This document shows, in pieces, positions 44,311 through 54,337 of a stretch of DNA of 64,000 nt. The DNA lies in assembly GCA_003712125.1 (NCBI GenBank), contig RHLF01000002.1, forward strand, positions 186,001 through 250,000, written 5' to 3'. Every line of letters starts with the position of its first letter. Positions within the stretch are counted from its first letter, which is position 1. Below the pieces are notes generated by a model. That model was given only the letters and a program-made list of their open reading frames with translations, made no database searches and was not told the origin of the DNA. This stretch comes from Allomuricauda sp. (GTDB lineage: Bacteria; Bacteroidota; Bacteroidia; Flavobacteriales; Flavobacteriaceae). The position numbers were made by a program, and so were the translations under genes.

Positions 44311-46365
44311 ATGAGAAAGATTTTTCTTTTTTTATGTTTTTCAATTTTTAGCTTCTCGGCTATTCTTGTCTCCTGTGAGGAAGATGACATTACACAGAAG
44401 GTCATAACCCCTTCAAATGTAAGTGCAGTCGTTAATGCAATTGCAGACGGTTCAGGTACAGTCACCGTGACACCTACGGCTGAAGGGGCAAACAGTTTTT
44501 TAATCACCTTTGAAGAAGGTGTGTCCTTTGTTGTAAAGGTTGGTGAAAGTGCAACGCATACCTATGCTGCGAGCGGCACCTATGAAATTACGATAGTGGC
44601 CTACGGACAAGGCCTGGGTAATGCGACAACCACACAATCAGTTACTGTGGTCATTGATGCCGATCCCAATGAAGCCGTATTCGGTACTTGGGTCATGGCC
44701 AATGAAGCAGGTTCTCTCGGAGTAGGACCCGCGCCTGGCGATATCAGTTGGTTTGCTATAGACGGAACGGGTCTAACACAGAGGTCATGCTATTTTAACG
44801 ACACCTATGTTTTTGGAGAAGACGGTTCCTTTATGAATGTTTTGGGTGATGATACCTGGTTGGAAGGATGGCAAAGTGGTGCTGCAGATGCCTGTGGTGC
44901 TCCGGTTGCTCCACATGATGGTTCGGCATCGGCAACTTATGCCTACGACCCAACAGCGGGAACATTGACCCTTAGTGGTGCAGGTGCCTATTTAGGTTTA
45001 CCTAAGGCAGTAAATGAAGGTGAGTTACCGAACGTTGCTGTTCCCGATGCGATTACCTACGATGTAACACTATCTGAAGATGGCGAGACGATGAATGTGG
45101 TCATAGAATCAGGTACAGGTGTGTACTGGCAGTATAAAATGGTCAAAGGTGATGGCAGTGATGTTGGATCCGGAGGTGACCCCTTGGAAACTGTTTTCAC
45201 CAATTTGGTTTGGGCTGATGAATTTGACACTGATGGTGCTCCTGACCCAGCGAATTGGGCCTATGATTTGGGCAATGGCGATAATGGATGGGGAAATGGA
45301 GAAGTCCAGTCTTATACAGATGATCCTTCCAACGTAATTGTTGAAGGTGGTAATCTTAAAATAACCGCTAGAGCAGAATCTTCGACCGGTGAGGGTATCT
45401 ACTATTTTGATGATTTCCAATTGTGGGATGCCGGAGGAATGAGTCAATCCATATTCCAAGATTTTGAGGGCACAGCGCCAACCTTCACAGATTTCGGTGG
45501 TGCATTTTCAGAGGTTATTGCTAACCCTGATATGAGTGGTATTAATATGTCGGCAACCGTGGGTCAAACTACAAAGCCACAAGGCTCAGAGACTTTTGCA
45601 GCTTCTTTCTTTGACTTGGCTGCTCCATTGGATGTGCCAACGAATCCGACCATTACGGTAAAAACATGGTCGCCAATTGCCAATGCGGTGGTTCGATTGA
45701 AAATCGAAGATTCTACCAATGGCGCAAATTTCGCTGAAATAGATGCCACTACCACGGTAGCTGGTGCTTGGGAAGAATTGACTTTCGACTTTAGTGGTGC
45801 AGGTGCATTCTCCTATGATAGAGTGGTCATCTTCTTTGATTTTGGAAATCCAGGAACAGCAGGTCCGGGCTTCTCTTCAGCACGAATTAAAACCGAAGGA
45901 TTACATGCCTTTACCTATGGTAGGGTTGAAGCACGTGCCAAACTGCCTACAGGGGGCGGAACATGGCCAGCTATTTGGATGTTGGGTGCAGATTACTTGA
46001 CAAATCCTTGGCCAGCAGCAGGTGAGATGGATGTTATGGAGCACGTTGGCAATTCACAGGATGTTGTATTTGCTTCAACACACGATCCCAATAACTTTGG
46101 AGGCAATGCACGAACAGGGTCGACCATTGTTGAAGGGGCGTCTGATGAATTTCATGTTTATGAAATGGAATGGACCGATACCGAGATTAAGTTCGCTGTT
46201 GATGGCATCGTTTTCCATACCGTATCAAATGATGGCACATTGCCTTTTAATAAAGATTTCTTCTTTATTCTTAATGTGGCCATGGGAGGAAGTTTTGGTG
46301 GCGCCATTGATCCGGCTTTTACCGAATCATCTATGGAAGTTGATTATATCAGATTTTACCAATAA
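44311..46365 (+). CDS. Multidomain GH16 lipoprotein with an inserted, apparently permuted carbohydrate-binding module
   Basis: A 684-residue secreted lipoprotein (Cys near residue 22 in LVSCEED) predicted to cleave beta-1,3-glucans. The order is a PKD-like domain (residues 35-115), a domain with FGTWVMANEAGSLGVGPAPGDISWF (about 125-285), then the catalytic GH16 domain starting at NLVWADEFDTDGAPDPANW. The GH16 nucleophile and acid/base motif GEMDVMEHVG gives Glu572, Asp574 and Glu577, all present. Between KITARAES and SSARIKTEGL, where a GH16 loop should be short, lie about 160 residues that look like a carbohydrate-binding beta-sandwich; its last strand (YYFDDFQLWD) precedes its first (IFQDFEGTAP), as in a circular permutant. 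It precedes the MFS-phosphorylase genes behind its own terminator. Confidence 0.85.
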   Translation: MRKIFLFLCFSIFSFSAILVSCEEDDITQKVITPSNVSAVVNAIADGSGTVTVTPTAEGANSFLITFEEGVSFVVKVGESATHTYAASGTYEITIVAYGQGLGNATTTQSVTVVIDADPNEAVFGTWVMANEAGSLGVGPAPGDISWFAIDGTGLTQRSCYFNDTYVFGEDGSFMNVLGDDTWLEGWQSGAADACGAPVAPHDGSASATYAYDPTAGTLTLSGAGAYLGLPKAVNEGELPNVAVPDAITYDVTLSEDGETMNVVIESGTGVYWQYKMVKGDGSDVGSGGDPLETVFTNLVWADEFDTDGAPDPANWAYDLGNGDNGWGNGEVQSYTDDPSNVIVEGGNLKITARAESSTGEGIYYFDDFQLWDAGGMSQSIFQDFEGTAPTFTDFGGAFSEVIANPDMSGINMSATVGQTTKPQGSETFAASFFDLAAPLDVPTNPTITVKTWSPIANAVVRLKIEDSTNGANFAEIDATTTVAGAWEELTFDFSGAGAFSYDRVVIFFDFGNPGTAGPGFSSARIKTEGLHAFTYGRVEARAKLPTGGGTWPAIWMLGADYLTNPWPAAGEMDVMEHVGNSQDVVFASTHDPNNFGGNARTGSTIVEGASDEFHVYEMEWTDTEIKFAVDGIVFHTVSNDGTLPFNKDFFFILNVAMGGSFGGAIDPAFTESSMEVDYIRFYQ

Positions 46366-46388
46366 TGGTTATGCTTGATTAGCTACTG

Positions 46389-46427
46389 AAAAAAGGTCGG
46401 TGTAAATACTACTGCCGGCCTTTTTTT
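46389..46427 (+). terminator. Terminator after the large GH16 gene
   Basis: AAAAAAGGTCGG (46389-46400) and CCGGCCTTTTTT (46415-46426) pair with one wobble around a 14-base loop, followed by T. It separates the GH16 from the following MFS operon. Confidence 0.75.
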
Positions 46428-46532
46428 AATCCATCTATTTTGTAATTTAAGGGAGTTAACCACTTGAAGATGAGTGGTATTTATACTGGTACATTCCGAT
46501 TTTTACATTATGATTCTATAAACAACTTACCA

Positions 46533-48074
46533 ATGGAAGAACATAACTATAAGGTGAAAATGAATAGGCCCTATACCATCCTGATTAGTTTAATTGTGGC
46601 TTTGGGTGGCTTTTTGCTGGGTTTTGATAGTGCAGTAATCTCAGGTGCCGTAAAAGGCATAACAGATTATTTCGAGATGACCGATGCCATGTTGGGGTTT
46701 GCCGTGGGCTGTGTCATTTTTGGTGCCATGGCTGGTAATTTACTGGCAGGGCCGATGGCGGATCGTTTCGGGCGTAAAAACGTGCTCATCGTGGTGGCCT
46801 TTTTGTTTGCCGTTTCGGCAAGTTGGTCAGCCTTGGCGACAAATTATACCGAATTCATCGTTGCTCGAATCATAGGTGGTGTGGGTATTGGAGGTGCCAT
46901 TTTAATAGCGCCTATTTACATTGCCGAAATTGCACCGCCCAAACTAAGGGGCAGTTTGGTATCATTCAATCAACTCAATATTGTAATTGGAATTTCTGTG
47001 GCCTACTTTTCCAATTATTTTTTGGTGAACTACGGCGAAGAAAGTTGGCGTTGGATGTTGGGGGTTGAAGCCATACCGGCCATGATATACTTTGTATCCC
47101 TTTTTACGGTTCCCAGAAGTCCGAGGTGGCTGATTTTAAAATTGAACAAGGTGAAGTTGGCCCAAAAAATTTTACAAAAAATTGGAGGTGCTGAATATGC
47201 TGAAATTACGGTGGCCGAAATACAACGTGGACAAGACCAAAAAGAACAAAAAGGAAAATTCTCTGATTTGTTCAAGAGTAAATATGGCACGATAATGATC
47301 ATCGCCTTGGGGGTGGCCTTTTTTCAGCAGATTACGGGTATCAATGCGATTTTCTATTATGCGCCAACCATATTTGAACAGGCCGGGGGCAGTACCGATT
47401 CCTCTTTCTTACAAGCAATTGTAGTTGGGTTAACGAATTTAGTCTTTACCCTGGTTGCCATTTGGTTGATCGATAGGCTGGGTAGAAAACCTTTGTTATT
47501 GATCGGAACCTTTAGTATGACCATTGCCTTGGCGATGGCTGCATTGGCCTTTTACAATGCTACCTATGATTTTCCGCAAGAGAAGATCGAAACCATTGAT
47601 AACGCCGAAGTCCGTGAGGTTTTGATGGGTATGGAAGGCCAATCCTTTTCCAATCAGGCTGAGTTGTTCGAAGCTCTGGAAGATGAATTGAATAGCGACC
47701 AATTTCTCGATTTCAGAAGAAATCAAATCACCGGATTCATCAACATTAACGCCAATTTGGTTCTGATTGCCATTCTATTGTATGTCGCAGCCTTCGCCAT
47801 TTCATTGGGCCCCGTAATGTGGACGCTTATTTCGGAGATATTCCCCAGTAAGATAAAAGGGATTGCGATATCAGTTGTAGGTTTCTTTAACTCGCTGGTG
47901 AGTTTTTCGGTAACGCAAATCTTTCCTTGGGAATTGTCGAATCTTGGCCCGACCACCACTTTTGCCATTTATGCCCTGCTTTCATTCTTGGCGATACTCT
48001 TTGTATACAGATACGTTGTGGAAACAAAAGGAAAAACATTGGAGCAGGTAGAAGAATTGCTCTTAAGGAAATAA
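46533..48074 (+). CDS. MFS sugar porter
   Basis: A 513-residue sugar transporter (about 12 spans) of the MFS sugar-porter family, importing a mono- or oligosaccharide with protons. The family motifs are DRFGRKNVLIVVAF and DRLGRKPLLLIGTF (the D-R/K-x-G-R-R/K loops), ARIIGGVGIGGA, PIYIAEIAPPKLRG and a C-terminal VVETKGKTLEQVEEL equal to PETKG. A soluble insert of about 60 residues (near 355-415) between later spans is common in Bacteroidota porters. The start at 46533 (MEEHNYKVKMNRPYT) is chosen; the frame extends 69 bases further up and the Met at 46560 is also possible. It is upstream of the phosphorylase by 27 bases, consistent with import followed by phosphorolysis. Confidence 0.88.
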   Translation: MEEHNYKVKMNRPYTILISLIVALGGFLLGFDSAVISGAVKGITDYFEMTDAMLGFAVGCVIFGAMAGNLLAGPMADRFGRKNVLIVVAFLFAVSASWSALATNYTEFIVARIIGGVGIGGAILIAPIYIAEIAPPKLRGSLVSFNQLNIVIGISVAYFSNYFLVNYGEESWRWMLGVEAIPAMIYFVSLFTVPRSPRWLILKLNKVKLAQKILQKIGGAEYAEITVAEIQRGQDQKEQKGKFSDLFKSKYGTIMIIALGVAFFQQITGINAIFYYAPTIFEQAGGSTDSSFLQAIVVGLTNLVFTLVAIWLIDRLGRKPLLLIGTFSMTIALAMAALAFYNATYDFPQEKIETIDNAEVREVLMGMEGQSFSNQAELFEALEDELNSDQFLDFRRNQITGFININANLVLIAILLYVAAFAISLGPVMWTLISEIFPSKIKGIAISVVGFFNSLVSFSVTQIFPWELSNLGPTTTFAIYALLSFLAILFVYRYVVETKGKTLEQVEELLLRK

Positions 48075-48101
48075 ACCAAAAATCTAAAGCTAAAAAGGGA
48101 T

Positions 48102-51100
48102 ATGCCCGAAGTTAAAGAACCAATTGAAAATACGATTGCACAAGTTCAAATAGGAACCGAAAGCTTTTTTAAGATTGCGGACAGTGATTTGATGCGGCCA
48201 TTTTTTATGAGCATTGTTAGTGATTCCAACCACTGGATGTTTATATCGAGCAATGGAGGATTGACTGCTGGACGAAAAAACGCACAGTTTTCTTTTTTCC
48301 CTTATTATACCGATGACAAGATAACCGAGTCGGCTGACATCACCGGAAGCAAAACGATCTTGAGAATAAAAGAGGGCGAGAAAGAGCTATTGTGGGAACC
48401 TTTTTCAAACCGTGACGAAGGCAGGTATACGACAAGCAGAAATCTGTATAAAAATGCTATAGGCAACAAAGTACTTTTTGAAGAAATCAATGAAGACCTA
48501 CAACTGACCTTTCGATACCAATGGAGCTCCAGCAATTTATTTGGTTTCGTTCGAGAGGCCCAACTCATCAATAATGCCACTACATCAAGGGAAATTCATA
48601 TAGTTGATGGCATTCAAAATATTGTACCCTATGGTGTCGGTAGTGACACTCAAAATAGGGCAAGCAATTTGGTAGATGCCTATAAGCGAAGTGAGCTTGT
48701 ACCAGAGGTCGGTGTATCCATATTTGCCCTGAGCGCCATTATCGTTGATAAGGCAGAACCCAGTGAGGCGTTAAAGGCCAATATCGCTTGGTCATTGGGC
48801 ATGGAAAATAGTAAGCATCTGGTTTCTTCACTTCAATTGGATAATTTCAGAAAAGGACTGTCTTTACATCAAGAAACCGATGTTAAGGGAGAAAAAGGGG
48901 CCTATTTTTTATGTGATTCCTTCACCATGGCCGCCAACAGCGATAGACAATGGATGATCATTGCCAATGTCAATCAAAACCATGCAGGTATTGTTTCCCT
49001 CTGTGAATCCTTAAAGGGAGATAGGTCAGCCATCAGGCAACAGGTGCTAAATGATGTGGAAGCAGGCTCAGAACGCCTCATAGGGCTTAACGCTTCTGCC
49101 GATGGATTACAGTGCACAGCTGATTCCTTGCGCGATACGCGCCACTTTTCAAATACGCTGTTCAATATTATGCGAGGCGGTATTTTCGATTTTAACTACC
49201 AAATCGAAAAGCATGACTTTAACAACTACTTGTCCAAAGCAAATCGAAAAGTTGTCGAACGCAATAAGACAGTTTTAGACAAAATGCCCGATGTTTTCAC
49301 CCTGCAAGAATTGACAGCATGGGCCAATGAAGTTGAAGATGCTGATTTTGAACGGCTGTCCAAAGAATATCTACCCCTCAAATTCAGCCGAAGGCACGGT
49401 GATCCAAGTCGGCCTTGGAATATTTTTTCGATCAATACGAATAGTGAGGTAGATGGTTCTAAAATCCTGGATTATCAAGGCAATTGGCGTGATATTTTCC
49501 AGAATTGGGAGGCCTTGGCTTATGCGTTTCCCGAATTTATTGATGGCATGATCTTTAAATTTTTCAATGCCTCAACATTTGATGGGTACAATCCGTACCG
49601 GGTAACCAAAGATGGCTTTGATTGGGAAGTGATCGAACCAGACGATCCTTGGTCGTATATCGGCTATTGGGGAGATCACCAAATCATTTATTCCCTTAAG
49701 TTTTTAGAGTTCATCAACAAGCACCACCCAGGGAAACTGGAGGGCTATTTTGAAAAGGAAACCTTCGTTTATGCCAACGTTCCCTACAAAATAAAATCCT
49801 ACGAAAAACTTCTAGATAATCCGAAGGATACAATCGATTTTGATCATGATGCTGATTTAAAAATCAGACATGAACGAACACAACTGGGAGCAGATGCCGC
49901 CTTGCTCAAAGGAAAAAGCGGGGCCATCCATTCGGTCAACTTTATTGAAAAAATGCTGGCCTCTGTCTTGGCAAAGGTGTCAAACTTTATTCCAGAAGGC
50001 GGAATTTGGTTGAATACCCAACGACCGGAATGGAACGATGCCAACAATGCCTTGGTGGGTAACGGCGTATCTATGGTGACACTTTATTATTTGCGGAGAT
50101 ATCTTAAATTTTTTGAGGAATTATTAGGTTCCAAGGAAGATTTACCCATCTCCATTTCTACAGAGCTCAATGACCTGTTTCAAACCATTCAACAAACGCT
50201 CTTAACCCATAGCGATGGCCTTAAGGAACAGTTTTCCGATAAACAACGAAAAGTGATTCTAGATGGCATGGGGTATGCTGCTAGCGATTTTAGGGAAAAA
50301 ATCTATAAGCATTCGTTCTCCGGTGAAAAGCAAGAGGTGACTTTACATGAGCTTAAAAAGTTTTGCACCTTGGGATTGAAATATTTGGAACATTCGATTG
50401 CTGCGAATAAAAGGCCAGATAACCTTTACCATGCCTATAACCTCATGAGTACGGATGGAGATGGTGTGGCTATCGACTACCTCAATGAGATGTTGGAGGG
50501 GCAAGTTGCAGTGTTGAGTTCGGGGTATCTAACAGCCAAGGAAGCCTTGGCGGTATTGGATGGCCTTAAGGCCAGTGCCATGTTTAGGAAAGACCAGTAC
50601 AGCTATATGTTGTACCCCAACAAACAGCTGCCCGGATTTTTGGAAAAGAACACGATTCCGGCATCTTTGGTCGCTGAATCCATACTGTTATCCACCTTGA
50701 TTGATGCTGGCAACACCCAGATCATTGAAAAAGATGTCCAAGGTGAATTTCATTTTAATGGAAACTTTAAGAATGCCAATGATGTAGCTGATGCCCTGGT
50801 TGATCTTCATGCCAATGGCATTGGGGTAAGTGATGATGAAAAGGAGAAAGTTTTGGCCATTTTTGAACAGGTTTTTGACCACAAATCGTTCACGGGTAGG
50901 TCTGGTACGTTTTTCGGATATGAAGGGCTGGGATCGATATACTGGCATATGGTTTCAAAACTTTTGTTGGCCACGCAAGAATGTTGTCTGCAGGCAATTG
51001 AAGCAAAAGCCGATGCTGAAACCGTGGGACGACTTTTGGAGCACTATTACGAAATAAACGCAGGAATTGGTGTGCATAAATCTCCGCAACTTTATGGGGC

Positions 51101-51542
51101 GTTCCCAACGGACCCCTATTCTCATACACCGGGCGGAAAAGGAGCCCAGCAACCGGGTATGACCGGTCAAGTAAAGGAAGACGTTCTAAGTAGGTTTGGA
51201 GAACTGGGCGTATTGGTAAAGGACGGGCAGCTTTGCTTTCAACCTGTTTTGCTTCGAAAAAGCGAATTCTTGAAGGAATCGAAAGTATTCAAACTCGTAG
51301 ATGTTCAAGGCAAGCAAAAAGAAATGACTCTACCTGTAGATTCGTTGGGTTTTACCTATTGTCAGGTACCGGTAGTATATGAAATTGCTGGGCAAAATGG
51401 TATAAGGGTGATACATTCAAACGGAACGAAAAAAGAGATCAACAGCCTTTGTTTGGACCATGAAATATCGCAATCAATTTTTAGGAGAACCGGTGAAGTG
51501 CAACAGGTTCATGTACAACTTACAGCAGACCAATTAAGATGA
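48102..51542 (+). CDS. Large GH94/GH149-like beta-glucan phosphorylase
   Basis: A 1146-residue cytoplasmic protein with no signal peptide. I assign it to the GH94-related inverting phosphorylases, most likely the large GH149 group that phosphorolyses beta-1,3-glucan oligomers and yields glucose-1-phosphate; the length fits GH149 and exceeds GH94 enzymes. The helical catalytic barrel shows the acidic motif RPEWNDANNALVGNGV, where Asp646 is the presumed general acid. Other blocks are WEVIEPDDPWSYIGYWGDHQII, RPWNIFSINTNSEVDGS, and a C-terminal HKSPQLYGAFPTDPYSHTPGGKGAQQPGMTGQVKEDV, part of the phosphate pocket. It is eight bases from the GH17 gene. The exact activity needs an assay or structure. 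Confidence 0.83.
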   Translation: MPEVKEPIENTIAQVQIGTESFFKIADSDLMRPFFMSIVSDSNHWMFISSNGGLTAGRKNAQFSFFPYYTDDKITESADITGSKTILRIKEGEKELLWEPFSNRDEGRYTTSRNLYKNAIGNKVLFEEINEDLQLTFRYQWSSSNLFGFVREAQLINNATTSREIHIVDGIQNIVPYGVGSDTQNRASNLVDAYKRSELVPEVGVSIFALSAIIVDKAEPSEALKANIAWSLGMENSKHLVSSLQLDNFRKGLSLHQETDVKGEKGAYFLCDSFTMAANSDRQWMIIANVNQNHAGIVSLCESLKGDRSAIRQQVLNDVEAGSERLIGLNASADGLQCTADSLRDTRHFSNTLFNIMRGGIFDFNYQIEKHDFNNYLSKANRKVVERNKTVLDKMPDVFTLQELTAWANEVEDADFERLSKEYLPLKFSRRHGDPSRPWNIFSINTNSEVDGSKILDYQGNWRDIFQNWEALAYAFPEFIDGMIFKFFNASTFDGYNPYRVTKDGFDWEVIEPDDPWSYIGYWGDHQIIYSLKFLEFINKHHPGKLEGYFEKETFVYANVPYKIKSYEKLLDNPKDTIDFDHDADLKIRHERTQLGADAALLKGKSGAIHSVNFIEKMLASVLAKVSNFIPEGGIWLNTQRPEWNDANNALVGNGVSMVTLYYLRRYLKFFEELLGSKEDLPISISTELNDLFQTIQQTLLTHSDGLKEQFSDKQRKVILDGMGYAASDFREKIYKHSFSGEKQEVTLHELKKFCTLGLKYLEHSIAANKRPDNLYHAYNLMSTDGDGVAIDYLNEMLEGQVAVLSSGYLTAKEALAVLDGLKASAMFRKDQYSYMLYPNKQLPGFLEKNTIPASLVAESILLSTLIDAGNTQIIEKDVQGEFHFNGNFKNANDVADALVDLHANGIGVSDDEKEKVLAIFEQVFDHKSFTGRSGTFFGYEGLGSIYWHMVSKLLLATQECCLQAIEAKADAETVGRLLEHYYEINAGIGVHKSPQLYGAFPTDPYSHTPGGKGAQQPGMTGQVKEDVLSRFGELGVLVKDGQLCFQPVLLRKSEFLKESKVFKLVDVQGKQKEMTLPVDSLGFTYCQVPVVYEIAGQNGIRVIHSNGTKKEINSLCLDHEISQSIFRRTGEVQQVHVQLTADQLR

Positions 51543-51549
51543 TAGTGTT

Positions 51550-52827
51550 ATGAGATGCATCCGAACTATTGCTTATGTCGTCATTTTGTTGAATTTGTTT
51601 TCCTGTCTTCAGGAAAAGAAAAGTGAAATTTTACCTCAAGTGGAAATGACCGCAAAAGATATTTTGGGCAATCCGAACTATCTGGCAATCTCCTATGGCG
51701 GGTATAGAGACCGCAATCATGATATCGAGCCAACACTAGACCAGTTGAAAGAAGATATGAAGTTGCTGGCCGCGATGGGCATTAAAGTACTCAGAACGTA
51801 TAAGGTGCACTTGCCCCATGCAGCCAATGTATTGCAAGCAATCAGCGAGCTTAAAAAAGAGGACCCTGATTTTGAGATGTATGTGATGCTGGGTGCCTGG
51901 ATCGACTGTAAAAATGCCTGGACGGACCTAGCACCCGATCATGATGTGGAAAGTGAACGGAACGCGGTGGAGATCAAAGAAGCGGTCCGTTTGGCCAAGG
52001 CCTATCCAGATATTGTTAAAGTAATTGCCGTAGGCAATGAAGCCATGGTTAAATGGGCTACCAGTTATTATGTACAACCGGGGGTAATCTTGAAATGGGT
52101 GAATCATTTACAAGATTTAAAACGCCAAGGAGAGTTGTCCAAAGATTTATGGATAACCAGTTCAGATAACTTTGCTTCCTGGGGTGGAGGCGGAGAGGAG
52201 TACCATGTAGAAGATTTGAATCAACTCATCACTTCGGTGGATTATCTTTCCATTCATACCTACCCGATGCACGACACCCACTACAATCCCGATTTTTGGG
52301 GTGTTTTTGATGAGGAGGCCAATCTGGATGAAAGGGAACAAATAAAGATGGCGATGCAGCGGGCCACGCGTTATGCGCAAGAACAATATTCGAATGTGGT
52401 CGCCTATATGAATAGCCTTGGCATCGAAAAACCAGTGCACATAGGTGAAACAGGTTGGGCAAGCTTTTCCAACGGATTCTATGGCCCAGAAGGTTCCAAG
52501 GCCTGTGATGAATATAAGGAGGCCCTGTATTATCGATCATTGCGAGATTGGACCAATAAAGCAGGCATTTCGTGCTTCTATTTTGAGGCCTTTGATGAAC
52601 TTTGGAAAGATGCTGAAAACCCAGGAGGTTCTGAAAATCATTTCGGGTTAATCACTGTCGATGGCAAGGCAAAATATGCCATTTGGGACTTGGTTGACGA
52701 GGGCGTCTTTGAAGGATTAACGCGTGGAGGGAATCACATCGAAAAGACATATAATGGCAATATTGAGGAATTGATGGCCCAGGTGCATACGCCTCCTTTA
52801 AAATCAAAAAACCAATCGAATCAATAG
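51550..52827 (+). CDS. GH17 glucan endo-1,3-beta-glucosidase-like lipoprotein
   Basis: A 425-residue exported lipoprotein (signal MRCIRTIAYVVILLNLFSCLQE, Cys19). The fold is a GH17 TIM barrel, which hydrolyses or transglycosylates beta-1,3-glucans. The acid/base Glu is residue 164 in VIAVGNEAMVKW, and the nucleophile Glu is residue 300 in HIGETGWASFSNG; both motifs are intact. Other markers are AAMGIKVLRTYKVH and YLSIHTYPMHD. It lies between the phosphorylase and the GPH carrier. Lipidation suggests that it stays on a membrane, probably the outer one, facing the glucan. Confidence 0.88.
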   Translation: MRCIRTIAYVVILLNLFSCLQEKKSEILPQVEMTAKDILGNPNYLAISYGGYRDRNHDIEPTLDQLKEDMKLLAAMGIKVLRTYKVHLPHAANVLQAISELKKEDPDFEMYVMLGAWIDCKNAWTDLAPDHDVESERNAVEIKEAVRLAKAYPDIVKVIAVGNEAMVKWATSYYVQPGVILKWVNHLQDLKRQGELSKDLWITSSDNFASWGGGGEEYHVEDLNQLITSVDYLSIHTYPMHDTHYNPDFWGVFDEEANLDEREQIKMAMQRATRYAQEQYSNVVAYMNSLGIEKPVHIGETGWASFSNGFYGPEGSKACDEYKEALYYRSLRDWTNKAGISCFYFEAFDELWKDAENPGGSENHFGLITVDGKAKYAIWDLVDEGVFEGLTRGGNHIEKTYNGNIEELMAQVHTPPLKSKNQSNQ

Positions 52828-52851
52828 TTACGAACCAAACCAGAACAAATT

Positions 52852-54276
52852 ATGAGTAAGTCGACCCAATTATCAGCAACGCGAACAGTACCCATGGGCC
52901 AAAAAGTGGCTTTCGGTATCGGCATGTTCGCCAATCAAATGTTTCCCGCCATTTTGGGAATATTTATGGTGGTTCTTGTCCAAGACTTGGGTTTCCCAGG
53001 ATGGATGTGGGCTTTGATTTATTTCTTCCCAAGAATCTTTGATTCCATTACCGATCCGATCATGGGTTTTATTTCGGATAACACAAAATCAAAATGGGGA
53101 AGACGCAGGCAATATGTTATGATTGGGGGCCTGCTGATGGGTGTGGCCTATATCTTTATGTGGCAGCTGTATAAGGAAGATACCCTGCAGTACAACTTTT
53201 GGTATTTCTTTATATGGTCGATTGTCTTTTATCTCGGATTGACCTTTTTTAGTGTTCCCTATGTGGCCATGGGTTATGAGATGAGTGATGATTTTCACGA
53301 GCGTACCAATATTATGGCCATTGCCCAATGGATCGGTCAATGGGCTTGGGTAATAGCCCCCTGGTTTTGGATTATCATGTATGATCCCGAATGGTTTCCG
53401 TCGGCCGACGTGGCGGTAAGGGAATTGGCCATATGGGTGGCCATCCCCTGTGCCATTTGTGCGATGGTGCCCGCCCTGTTTATCAAAAGCAAGTCAACAC
53501 TTGATGAAGATTATGAGCCTCTGAACGCCGCGAATATCGGAGGTAGTTTAAAGAAAATATGGGAAAGCTTCAAGGAGGCATTTAAAATCGCTGAGTTCAG
53601 AAAGATTTGTTTTTCAACCTTCTTTATTTACAATGCCTTTTTTGCGGTTTCCTCGCTAACGTTCTTTGTTATCGTATATAAATTGTTCAACGGTGATGCA
53701 GAAGCTACCGGAATATGGGTTTCCCTATTTGGGTGTTTGGGGGCCTTGGGTACCACTTTTATTGTAATACCTGTGGTGACCTGGATGTCTAAAAAAATGG
53801 GCAAAAAGAAAGCCTTTATGTGGGCGCAAGCCATTTCGATTGTGGGGTACATTATGATGTATTTTCTTTTTGTTCCCGGTAAACCCTGGTTGTACATAAT
53901 ATCATTGCCATTCTTTTCATTTGGTATCGGAAGTTTGTTCACCATAATGATGTCGATGACCGCTGATGTGATAGACATTGATGAGCTCAATAGTGGAAAA
54001 AGAAGGGAAGGTATTTTCGGGGCTATTTACTGGTGGATGGTTAAAGTGGGCTTTGCCATTGCAGGTGGCTTGAGCGGCGCGATAATTGCCATAGTTGGGT
54101 TCAATCCTGATTTGACTGCAGTTGAACAACCAGGGGCCATTGAAGGCTTGCATTTGTTCTTTTGCTTTTTCCCTGTAGCAGGAACCATTGTCGCCATGTT
54201 GATCATGCGCAATTACAATGTCACCGAAGATCGGGCCAATGAAATTCGCGCCCAATTGGAAGCAAGGAAAAAATAA
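52852..54276 (+). CDS. GPH-family (glycoside-pentoside-hexuronide) MFS transporter
   Basis: A 474-residue, 12-span transporter of the GPH type, also recalling the SLC45 group. Family blocks are MGQKVAFGIGMFANQMFPAILGIF at the start, FFPRIFDSITDPIMGFISDNTKSKWGRRRQYVM with the conserved loop D-P-I-M-G-x-x-S-D-x-T-x-S-x-W-G-R-R-R, and SMTADVIDIDELNSGKRREG in the second half. It differs in family from the sugar porter at 46533, so the locus carries two different import routes. GPH proteins commonly take disaccharides or small glycans with cations. It precedes the short GH16. Confidence 0.87.
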   Translation: MSKSTQLSATRTVPMGQKVAFGIGMFANQMFPAILGIFMVVLVQDLGFPGWMWALIYFFPRIFDSITDPIMGFISDNTKSKWGRRRQYVMIGGLLMGVAYIFMWQLYKEDTLQYNFWYFFIWSIVFYLGLTFFSVPYVAMGYEMSDDFHERTNIMAIAQWIGQWAWVIAPWFWIIMYDPEWFPSADVAVRELAIWVAIPCAICAMVPALFIKSKSTLDEDYEPLNAANIGGSLKKIWESFKEAFKIAEFRKICFSTFFIYNAFFAVSSLTFFVIVYKLFNGDAEATGIWVSLFGCLGALGTTFIVIPVVTWMSKKMGKKKAFMWAQAISIVGYIMMYFLFVPGKPWLYIISLPFFSFGIGSLFTIMMSMTADVIDIDELNSGKRREGIFGAIYWWMVKVGFAIAGGLSGAIIAIVGFNPDLTAVEQPGAIEGLHLFFCFFPVAGTIVAMLIMRNYNVTEDRANEIRAQLEARKK

Positions 54277-54337
54277 CAACCTTAGTACCGACGCGTATAG
54301 GGAACGAGAAATTTCAACTGATTTTAAATTGAATACA

